A stretch of DNA of 6,415 bases from an uncultured Spirochaetaceae bacterium. Its GTDB lineage: Bacteria; Spirochaetota; Spirochaetia; Treponematales; Treponemataceae. Below the pieces are notes generated by a model. That model had not been told where the DNA came from and searched no databases. It worked only from the letters and a program-made list of their open reading frames with translations. How positions within the stretch are numbered: the stretch's first letter is position 1; each line of letters starts with the position of its first letter. The stretch spans positions 1 through 6,415 of the forward strand of contig CACXDK010000284.1 of the NCBI GenBank assembly GCA_902766345.1. Reading direction: 5' to 3'. Positions 1 through 4,785 of the stretch are shown here, one piece after another. The position numbers and the translations under genes are program-made.

Positions 1-269
1 ACAATCTTTCCGTCTTCTATTAACTTGCGGAATTCAGAAAAATCTATTAAATCATCAGGTTTTGAAGAAAATATAAGGTTAAATAAACCAAACAGACTGA
101 TTGCAATCAAAATGAATACAAAAATAGGCATGCGAGGTTTATTGGAATTATTATCTCCGTTTCCACCCTCTTTTTTGTCATTTTCATCTATTGATAACTT
201 GAAAAAGCCGTAAGGATCATATTCGTCTTTTTTCTTATCATCATCCTTTTTATTTTCATTATCGCTCAT
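1..269 (-). CDS. ftsH: FtsH membrane-bound ATP-dependent zinc metalloprotease, N-terminal fragment
   Basis: Only the first 89 codons lie in the window; the gene continues past the left edge. FtsH is a hexameric inner-membrane AAA+ protease that degrades misassembled membrane proteins and some regulators. Seen here: a very acidic/lysine-rich cytoplasmic segment (about residues 1-46, rich in D, K, E and N), one hydrophobic helix (about 48-67, FVFILIAISLFGLFNLIF), then DDLIDFSEFRKLIEDGKI. The last stretch matches the start of the FtsH extracytoplasmic domain, where a Y/FSEF..L...G.V pattern is typical. The AAA+ and HExxH regions are outside the window, so the call rests on the N-terminus alone. 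The start is firm: GAGG lies 4 nt upstream of ATG and an in-frame TGA lies just before it. The 45-residue charged extension before the first membrane helix is longer than in E. coli FtsH, which begins almost at the helix. A promoter candidate lies at 332-360. Confidence 0.72.
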   Translation of the reverse strand, partial: MSDNENKKDDDKKKDEYDPYGFFKLSIDENDKKEGGNGDNNSNKPRMPIFVFILIAISLFGLFNLIFSSKPDDLIDFSEFRKLIEDGKI

Positions 270-331
270 ATAACCTCAAAATAAGTGACATCCGAAAACT
301 TAATTTCAGAGTATCCCATAATAATCTTGTT

Positions 332-360
332 ACTATACAATATATTAAAAAAATTGTCTT
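332..360 (-). promoter_or_regulatory. Candidate ftsH promoter
   Basis: On the minus strand, AAGACA (355-360) and TATAGT (332-337) are separated by exactly 17 bp. They match the sigma-70-type consensus at 4/6 and 5/6 positions. Transcription would start near 325, giving a leader of about 55 nt with the GAGG ribosome site (274-277) at its end. This is motif inference only; the surroundings are AT-rich, so chance matches are possible. Confidence 0.4.
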
Positions 361-437
361 TAGTCGATATAAAATTCATTAATGAAGTGTTATTTTGTCT
401 TGGAAGGAATAAGGGGGCAAGTCAATAGCAAAGGCAT

Positions 438-470
438 TCAGCATAGTTTACAGAAGGTAAACCATGCTGA
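438..470 (-). terminator. Strong hairpin just after the lytic transglycosylase gene
   Basis: TCAGCAT-x-GTTTAC, loop of 5 nt, GTAAAC-x-ATGCTGA: two 14-nt arms starting 9 nt past the stop codon of the 480-1325 gene. On the plus strand the odd pair is A opposite C, but in minus-strand RNA it becomes a G-U pair. This indicates the structure is kept as minus-strand RNA. There is no run of U after the stem, so it may be a 3'-end stabilising hairpin or Rho-associated end rather than a standard intrinsic terminator. The remaining 270-437 stretch holds the ftsH leader and its candidate promoter, and nothing else I can support. Confidence 0.5.
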
Positions 471-479
471 GCGTCAAAA

Positions 480-1325
480 TTAATATTTTACAAGGTAATT
501 ATCGTTATTTGTAGAATAGAATGCAATCAATTCAGAAGCAAACTTTTCCTGAAGATTTGCCTTGTATTCTTCTATTGTAGAAATATAATTCAAAGTAGTC
601 TGCGGTGTCTTATTGCTCTGAACTTTATTACGTCCAGCATTATACATAGCAAGACCTGCAATTTCATTTCCAGCAGTTTCAATGCAATACTTCAAGTGAG
701 ACATTCCATAATATGCAGAAATTCGAGGATCAAAAAACTCTTCTTCTGAAAGTTTTGGAAATGAACTGCTGTTCAACTGAAAAAGCCCGCGGTCAATAGT
801 ACCATTAACATTTGTATGCTTTGCCTTTATATTGAACATACTTTCTGCATAAGCAAGTGAAAATGCAAGTGCTGGCGAAATATTAAACTCAGAAGCTGCA
901 TCAAGAATGGCAACAGCAACATCTCTGTTTCCTGTAACATGAGTGTAGAACCATTCTACAGCACTCTTACTCTGCTGCTGGCGGTAAAAAACCAAACCTG
1001 CATCTGAATTTGAAAGAGGAAAGTCAAATTTCATGCCGACATCTGTTTCTTCTGTAAAATCAGCAACAAAATCAATTTCCCCATCAACAATTTTTTCATC
1101 AGCAGCCATTAAAGCAGAAAGTTCTTTGTCAGAAGTAGCTTTATCTGCATCAGAATAAGATTCTTCAGTTGCCTCCCTTGAATTTTTAGAAACAAGGGGA
1201 ACTACATTACTCTCGCTGTCTGCTGGAAAAAATACAAATACACAAACACATGTAATAATAAGAAAGAGACAGACAGATAGTGAACCAAAACCTAGCTTTA
1301 CCAAATTTTCTCTCTGTGGATCCAT
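480..1325 (-). CDS. Membrane-anchored lytic transglycosylase with SLT (lysozyme-like) domain
   Basis: A 281-residue protein. A single hydrophobic helix near the N-terminus (about residues 12-34) is an uncleaved anchor or signal, followed by an acidic Ser/Glu/Asp/Ala-rich linker (about 36-95) and a C-terminal SLT domain (about 133-262). Domain landmarks: AYAES with the presumed catalytic Glu161, DRGLFQLN (178-185), and AMYNAGRNKV (226-235). These are the ES, GLFQ(I/L) and AYNAG motifs of family 1 lytic transglycosylases, which cleave the MurNAc-GlcNAc bond of peptidoglycan and leave 1,6-anhydro-MurNAc. It should act on the periplasmic side, in wall remodelling or in making room for envelope machines. 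The start is supported by GGAG 8 nt before the ATG. The gene stands alone: 129 nt separate it from the 168-aa gene upstream, with a weak promoter and a palindrome between, and a strong hairpin follows it. The exact subfamily and symbol (Slt, MltC, MltE types) cannot be fixed. Confidence 0.85.
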   Translation of the reverse strand: MDPQRENLVKLGFGSLSVCLFLIITCVCVFVFFPADSESNVVPLVSKNSREATEESYSDADKATSDKELSALMAADEKIVDGEIDFVADFTEETDVGMKFDFPLSNSDAGLVFYRQQQSKSAVEWFYTHVTGNRDVAVAILDAASEFNISPALAFSLAYAESMFNIKAKHTNVNGTIDRGLFQLNSSSFPKLSEEEFFDPRISAYYGMSHLKYCIETAGNEIAGLAMYNAGRNKVQSNKTPQTTLNYISTIEEYKANLQEKFASELIAFYSTNNDNYLVKY

Positions 1326-1356
1326 TATGTAACTCCAATTTATCTAACTGGCACGA

Positions 1357-1397
1357 TTTTGTCACAAAACTATGTTTTTGGCAAGCAGAATTTTGAA
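1357..1397 (-). promoter_or_regulatory. Weak candidate promoter with palindromic operator-like site for the lytic transglycosylase gene
   Basis: On the minus strand, TTCAAA (1392-1397) and CATAGT (1369-1374) lie 17 bp apart, each matching consensus at 4/6. Directly downstream is a perfect 13-bp palindrome, TTTTGT-C-ACAAAA (1357-1369), centred near the predicted transcription start at about 1362, where a repressor could block initiation. Both elements are short and the region is AT-rich, so this is tentative. Confidence 0.25.
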
Positions 1398-1454
1398 ATA
1401 TTTACGGTTTATTACCTTTATTTTCGCTATTTAAGAATTTCAATACCTAAAATT

Positions 1455-1961
1455 TCAATATTTAACAATAGAAGAATCAGAAAGAACCTTACTGTCTCTG
1501 CTGAAAAATACATAATGCGCATGTTTTGCACTTAATTCAGATATAAAGAAAGAAACGTCAACTCCAGTTTCCTCAGAAGGAATTGCAAAACCAACAACAG
1601 AAGCACAGTCCTTTATGCGACGTGCACAATGTTTCATGCTTGCAACAAAAGCCTCTTTTTCCTCCTCAGAAGAAGGAAGTTTATCTGCAACAGGAATAAG
1701 AAACACATACTGTTTTTTTTCTTCCAAAACCTTCAGAAAATCCCTAAAACTTGCAAGAAATTCTTCATTATAACTTTCTTCATCACAACCAATCTGAGTC
1801 CAATTAAGTTCAATGCAAGAAAAAGAATTAACAGATCTGGCATATTCTTCAGTAATACACAGATTTCCACCCAAAACAGGAATATTCTGCACAGAACATT
1901 CAGTTCCATCTAGAAAATAAAGTTTATTATCTTTTGACAAAAATTGTTTTTCTAATTTCAT
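1455..1961 (-). CDS. Conserved-looking hypothetical protein, alternating beta/alpha pattern, unknown function
   Basis: A 168-residue protein that I do not recognise. There is no signal peptide or membrane segment, so it is probably cytoplasmic. It has six cysteines (22, 35, 49, 59, 112, 119), not arranged as a clear metal site. The sequence alternates predicted strands (SCIELNW 48-54, YVFLIPVA 85-92, VVGFAIPSE 122-130, HYVFFS 149-154) with amphipathic helices (about 64-83, 99-120, 135-147), as in a beta/alpha fold. The W at the end of one strand, HxARR (111-115) and the final P.E of another loosely recall half of a glycosidase-type TIM barrel, but this is inference with low confidence and no catalytic claim is made. 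No Shine-Dalgarno is visible before the ATG. A TATACT box ends 6 nt upstream, so translation may be leaderless. It follows the PTS terminator and is transcribed separately. A second in-frame TGA lies 15 nt past the first. Confidence 0.75.
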   Translation of the reverse strand: MKLEKQFLSKDNKLYFLDGTECSVQNIPVLGGNLCITEEYARSVNSFSCIELNWTQIGCDEESYNEEFLASFRDFLKVLEEKKQYVFLIPVADKLPSSEEEKEAFVASMKHCARRIKDCASVVGFAIPSEETGVDVSFFISELSAKHAHYVFFSRDSKVLSDSSIVKY

Positions 1962-1967
1962 AGCGCT

Positions 1968-1996
1968 AGTATATCGTTTTTTTATATCTCTGAAAA
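1968..1996 (-). promoter_or_regulatory. Promoter of the 168-aa gene, predicted to give a leaderless mRNA
   Basis: TTTTCA (1991-1996), a 17-bp A-rich spacer, then TATACT (1968-1973) on the minus strand: 4/6 and 5/6 consensus matches at ideal spacing. Only 6 nt separate the -10 box from the ATG at 1961, so the expected start of transcription is the A of the ATG. The promoter begins 4 nt after the stem of the preceding terminator. Confidence 0.55.
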
Positions 1997-2000
1997 TAGC

Positions 2001-2045
2001 AAAAACTCTTCCTTGATGTACATATAGTACGGAAGAGTTTTTTTT
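2001..2045 (-). terminator. Intrinsic terminator ending the PTS gene cluster (structurally bidirectional)
   Basis: Perfect 12-nt arms, AAAAACTCTTCC (2001-2012) and GGAAGAGTTTTT (2031-2042), flank an 18-nt loop that contains a further GTAC/GTAC mini-stem. Read on the minus strand, the GGAAGAG arm leads into five T; read on the plus strand the T run is eight. No plus-strand gene lies upstream, so its natural job is to stop transcription coming from the EIIA gene at 2088. It separates that gene from the promoter of the 168-aa gene. Confidence 0.82.
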
Positions 2046-2087
2046 GCGAAAATTACAAGTAATAAATGTGCGGTAAAGCAGAATGAA

Positions 2088-2534
2088 CTATTCTGTTAAA
2101 ACCTTAATAACTTCAGCCTTATCCTGAGTTGTAAGAATCTGAGCACGCTTATCAGCAGACTTAAACAAAAGGCTTACTTCTGCCAAAAACTGAAGATGTG
2201 GACCAGTCTTATTTACAGGAGAAAGTGTCATAATAAATATGCGACATGGCTCCTGATCAAGGCTGTCAAAATCTACAGGATTATCTGAAATTCCAATACA
2301 AGCAACCAAGTCTGAAACAGAATCAGTTTTTCCATGAGGAATAGCAATACCGTGTTTCATACCTGTTGACATCTTACGTTCACGATCAAGCACGCACTCT
2401 TTAGCTGCTTCTTTATCTGTAACTTTCCCTGCTTTTACGAGAACGTCCAGCAACTCATCAATAATTTCTTCTTTTGTAGTTCCTTTTAAGTGGAGATCTA
2501 CAGTATCAAGTGTTAAAACAGTTCTTAAGTCCAT
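2088..2534 (-). CDS. PTS EIIA protein, fructose/mannitol/Ntr class, stand-alone single domain
   Basis: A 148-residue type-2 EIIA domain that accepts phosphate from HPr on a histidine. Visible landmarks: the N-terminal pattern TTKEEIIDELLDVLV (19-33); STGMKHGIAIPHGKT (56-70) with the phospho-acceptor His67 in the IPHGKT motif; and the second conserved histidine in GPHLQFLAEVSLLF (His113). With no EIIB or EIIC fused or adjacent in the same operon, it resembles PtsN-like regulatory EIIA proteins more than a transport subunit. A fructose-permease partner elsewhere cannot be excluded. Start choice: I use the ATG at 2534. A TTG at 2576 would add 14 residues, but a near-consensus promoter overlaps that extension and family members usually begin close to this ATG. 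No well-spaced Shine-Dalgarno precedes the ATG. The gene lies 132 nt after ptsH, beyond a hairpin, and may be transcribed both with it and alone. Confidence 0.9.
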   Translation of the reverse strand: MDLRTVLTLDTVDLHLKGTTKEEIIDELLDVLVKAGKVTDKEAAKECVLDRERKMSTGMKHGIAIPHGKTDSVSDLVACIGISDNPVDFDSLDQEPCRIFIMTLSPVNKTGPHLQFLAEVSLLFKSADKRAQILTTQDKAEVIKVLTE

Positions 2535-2541
2535 ACCTTTT

Positions 2542-2570
2542 ATATTAAGTTTACTAACTGAAATTGTCAA
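2542..2570 (-). promoter_or_regulatory. Promoter for the EIIA gene, predicted leaderless start
   Basis: On the minus strand, TTGACA (2565-2570, perfect -35) and TAATAT (2542-2547, 4/6 match) are separated by exactly 17 bp. Seven nt separate the -10 box from the ATG at 2534, which places the transcription start at or one base before the start codon. The AAAGG just before the ATG is too close (1 nt) to act as a normal ribosome site. Confidence 0.55.
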
Positions 2571-2610
2571 GGACAAAATCTTCTATAAGCAATAAAAACT
2601 TACAATTTTC

Positions 2611-2635
2611 AGCCACCTGCAACAGGCAGATGGCT
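2611..2635 (-). terminator. Hairpin after ptsH, possible attenuating terminator
   Basis: AGCCA-x-CTGC, 5-nt loop, GCAG-x-TGGCT lies 31 nt past the ptsH stop. The middle pair is C opposite A on the plus strand but U-G in minus-strand RNA, giving a continuous 10-bp stem. The following sequence is GAAAATTGT, with TTTTT only 12 nt past the stem, so termination may be partial or the hairpin may protect the ptsI-ptsH message from 3' decay. Confidence 0.45.
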
Positions 2636-2666
2636 TTATCTAAGTTTCCAAACGGATGATTATCTT

Positions 2667-2924
2667 CTATAAATTATCATTAAAAAACTTCTCAAGAGCC
2701 TCTGCAGCAGCCTCTTCATCATCACCCTCTATTTTTACACAAACCTGATGATTTTGCTTTGCTCCAAGGCTCATTACCGAAAAAAGACGCTTTGCATCTA
2801 CACTTTTACCATTGCAGGAAAGTGTTATTTTGGAAGCATAAGTTTTTGCAACTTTTACCAATTCTCCACCTGGGCGGGCATGAATTCCAAGTGTGTCTGT
2901 AATTGTGTAAGTAAATTCCTTCAT
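2667..2924 (-). CDS. ptsH: HPr, histidine-containing phosphocarrier protein of the PTS
   Basis: An 85-residue protein of normal HPr length. It carries phosphate from enzyme I to sugar-specific EIIA domains in the cytoplasm. The active-site motif GIHARPGG (13-20) places the phospho-histidine at His15 followed by Arg17, as in the family. The second signature region, VMSLGA (50-55), is intact. The position corresponding to regulatory Ser46 reads AKRLFSVMSLG (44-54), so residue 46 is Arg, not Ser. HPr kinase/phosphorylase could not modify this HPr at the usual site. The start is well supported: AGGAG lies 6 nt before the ATG and sits inside the last codons of ptsI. ptsI stops only 1 nt before this ATG, so the two are almost certainly translationally coupled. 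Confidence 0.96.
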   Translation of the reverse strand: MKEFTYTITDTLGIHARPGGELVKVAKTYASKITLSCNGKSVDAKRLFSVMSLGAKQNHQVCVKIEGDDEEAAAEALEKFFNDNL

Positions 2925-2925
2925 A

Positions 2926-4590
2926 TTAAACTCCTAGATTTATAGCATTCTCAGAATTAATTGTTCTGATTTTATCACGCAATGCAAGTATGCGGGATGG
3001 TGATACAGAAAGTTCATCTATTCCCATAGAAACAAATTTTTCCGTAAGTTCAAGATCCCCTCCAAGTTCTCCGCAAATTCCAACCCAGCAGCCGTGCTTA
3101 TGTCCATTTTCAATGGTCATTTGAATTTCACGGAGCACCGCAGGATGATGCGGATCATAAAAACTTTCCAGCCGTGAGTTCTGACGATCTATTGCCAAAG
3201 TATACTGAGTAAGATCATTTGTGCCAATTGAAAAAAAGTCAACTTCCTTAGCAAGATCTTCGCTCATCATTACAGCAGCAGGGGTTTCTATCATAATTCC
3301 CTGCTCAACATTTCCATAAGGAATGTTTTCTTTATTGAGCGAATAACATACATCCGAAGCAATTTTTTTAATACGACGAACTTCATCAACGCTGATAATC
3401 ATCGGATACATAATTGCAAGATTTCCAAATGCACTTGCTCGGAAAATAGCACGCAGTTGAGTCTTAAACAAATCAGGCCTGTCAAGACATATTCTTATGG
3501 CACGGAATCCCATGGCGGGGTTTTCTTCTTTATCAAGTTTAAAATAATCAGCCTGTTTATCAGCACCAATGTCTAAAGTTCTGATAATTACTTTTTTGCC
3601 GTTCATCTTTTTAGCCACATTTCTGTAAGCAACAAACTGCTCTTCTTCTGTAGGGTAAGTGTGGCGACCAAGATAAAGAAACTCACTTCTAAAAAGTCCT
3701 ATTCCTTCTGCATCATTTTCAATTGCAAGTTCTGCATCTGAAACAGAGCCGATATTCGCATATACATTTATTTTTTTACCGTCAAGGGTAACACTTTCCT
3801 TTCCCTTTAACAGCTTTAAAAGCTCTGACTTTTCATTACATTCTTTTTGAAGGATTTTTTTCTTTGCAAGAGTTTCTGCATCAGGCTCAATAATTAACTC
3901 GCCAGCAAAACTGTCTACAATGCCAACTTTTTCATTCCAGTCAGGATCAATAATTACTCCAGTCAAAGCAGGAATATTCATTGTCCGTGCAAGAATAGCC
4001 GTATGCGATTGTGAAGAACCATACTTTGTTACAAATGCAAGGATTTTTGTTTTATCCAAAGCAACAGTTTCAGCAGGCGTTAAATCATCCGCACAAAGAA
4101 TTGAAGGTTCTGCATCAGAAACACCGCCTTCACTTTCAAAGCAATCACACTCACCTTCTCCATTGCAAAGAATACTTACAACACGGCGAGCAATATCTTT
4201 AATGTCAGCCGAGCGTGCATTCATGTATTCATCTTCCATTTCAGAAAAAATCTGACTGAGTGATTCACCACTTTGAAAAACAGCATACTCTGCATTTGCA
4301 TTTTCATCGCGTATTAAAGAATAAACTGAATCTGTAAAATCATCATCGCCAATCAGCATGGACTGAACATCAAAAATAGCAGCAGCTTCTTCGCCAATTT
4401 CCTGAGATGCTTTTTTGTAGATTGATTGAAGTTGGGCAACAGCAATATCACGAGCTTTATTAAAGCGTTCTATTTCTGCTTCTGTGTCTGTAATTTTATG
4501 AAGGCTTGTGTCCCAGGCAGTTTTTTTGAAGATTTTAATTTTACCTACTGCAATTCCATTGTAAATGGATTTACCATTACACCTTTTCAT
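2926..4590 (-). CDS. ptsI: Enzyme I of the PTS (phosphoenolpyruvate-protein phosphotransferase)
   Basis: A 554-residue cytoplasmic enzyme, slightly shorter than the usual 570-575. It transfers phosphate from PEP to its own histidine and then to HPr. Domain order: N-terminal HPr-binding and phosphohistidine domains (about 1-235), then the PEP-binding TIM barrel (about 265-545). Landmarks: the phosphohistidine loop GSSQSHTAILAR with His196; GIGLFRSEFLYL (297-307); RTLDIGADK (337-345); IMIETPAAVMM (432-442); GTNDLTQYTLAIDR (456-469); and GICGELGGD (504-512) with the active-site acid/base Cys506. The loop reads GSSQSH where many enzymes have GGxTSH. All catalytic positions I can check are present, so it should be active. 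The start ATG has AAGGAG 9 nt upstream. It is the first gene of ptsI-ptsH, the reverse of the common ptsH-ptsI order, and is driven by a promoter near 4685-4713. Confidence 0.97.
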   Translation of the reverse strand: MKRCNGKSIYNGIAVGKIKIFKKTAWDTSLHKITDTEAEIERFNKARDIAVAQLQSIYKKASQEIGEEAAAIFDVQSMLIGDDDFTDSVYSLIRDENANAEYAVFQSGESLSQIFSEMEDEYMNARSADIKDIARRVVSILCNGEGECDCFESEGGVSDAEPSILCADDLTPAETVALDKTKILAFVTKYGSSQSHTAILARTMNIPALTGVIIDPDWNEKVGIVDSFAGELIIEPDAETLAKKKILQKECNEKSELLKLLKGKESVTLDGKKINVYANIGSVSDAELAIENDAEGIGLFRSEFLYLGRHTYPTEEEQFVAYRNVAKKMNGKKVIIRTLDIGADKQADYFKLDKEENPAMGFRAIRICLDRPDLFKTQLRAIFRASAFGNLAIMYPMIISVDEVRRIKKIASDVCYSLNKENIPYGNVEQGIMIETPAAVMMSEDLAKEVDFFSIGTNDLTQYTLAIDRQNSRLESFYDPHHPAVLREIQMTIENGHKHGCWVGICGELGGDLELTEKFVSMGIDELSVSPSRILALRDKIRTINSENAINLGV

Positions 4591-4684
4591 ACCGTCTGTC
4601 TCCTTATTTAAGGTGATTTTTTCCAGTTCTGCCCGAGTATTGAAGAATCAACCGAGGTCACAGTCCGGTAATTTTATTTTTGTC

Positions 4685-4713
4685 AGTATAACATCAAACA
4701 AAATTCTACTCAA
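4685..4713 (-). promoter_or_regulatory. ptsI-ptsH promoter with extended -10
   Basis: On the minus strand, TTGAGT (4708-4713), a 17-bp spacer ending in TGT, then TATACT (4685-4690). The -35 matches 4/6, the -10 matches 5/6, and the TG just upstream makes an extended -10. The predicted start is near 4678, giving a leader of about 88 nt before the ptsI ATG. In that leader (4591-4678) I see only the AAGGAG ribosome site (4600-4605) and weak 4-5 bp stems, with no recognised riboswitch. Confidence 0.6.
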
Positions 4714-4714
4714 G

Positions 4715-4743
4715 AAAAAAATATAACAAAAAAATAAAAAAAA
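4715..4743 (+). other. A-tract block between divergent promoters
   Basis: Three A runs of 7, 7 and 8 (4715-4721, 4728-4734, 4736-4743) fill the 34 bp between the back-to-back -35 boxes of ptsI and the permease gene. Mean spacing is close to one helical turn, so the DNA may be curved. The runs are also placed where UP elements would contact the RNA polymerase alpha subunit for either promoter. This is inference from position and composition. Confidence 0.4.
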
Positions 4744-4747
4744 TTAT

Positions 4748-4777
4748 TTGACAGAATTAAACTTTTAAAGCAATAAT
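4748..4777 (+). promoter_or_regulatory. Promoter of the beta-glucoside-type PTS permease gene
   Basis: TTGACA (4748-4753, perfect) and AATAAT (4772-4777, 5/6) are separated by 18 bp. Transcription should begin near 4784, about 8 nt before the antiterminator element, so the leader RNA starts with the switch. This is the arrangement seen in BglG/LicT-controlled operons. Confidence 0.65.
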
Positions 4778-4785
4778 GGATTTAA

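Noticed and set aside
25..213. Plus-strand open frame of 62 codons
   Set aside because: It lies antisense to the ftsH start, has no ribosome site, and its translation has no domain-like character.
1333..1367. TTGTGA-17-GATAAA promoter-like pair close to the lytic transglycosylase start
   Set aside because: Its start point would fall within the GGAG ribosome site, leaving that otherwise good site unused.
480..1460. Both the lytic transglycosylase and the 168-aa protein end in VKY
   Set aside because: It is a three-residue match in otherwise unrelated proteins and is most simply chance.
1629..1913. Plus-strand open frame of 94 codons
   Set aside because: It is antisense to the 168-aa gene; the Phe/Lys/Asn-rich translation is what AT-rich complement DNA gives.
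2079..2095. Small 6-bp hairpin across the EIIA stop codon
   Set aside because: It is short and without a T-run; the much stronger terminator at 2001-2045 explains transcript ending.
2535..2576. 14-residue N-terminal extension of the EIIA protein from a TTG start
   Set aside because: The start codon is rare, no Shine-Dalgarno precedes it, and the likely -35/-10 boxes fall inside the extension.
3920..4255. Plus-strand open frame of 111 codons inside ptsI
   Set aside because: It is entirely antisense to strongly conserved enzyme I sequence and has no upstream ribosome site.
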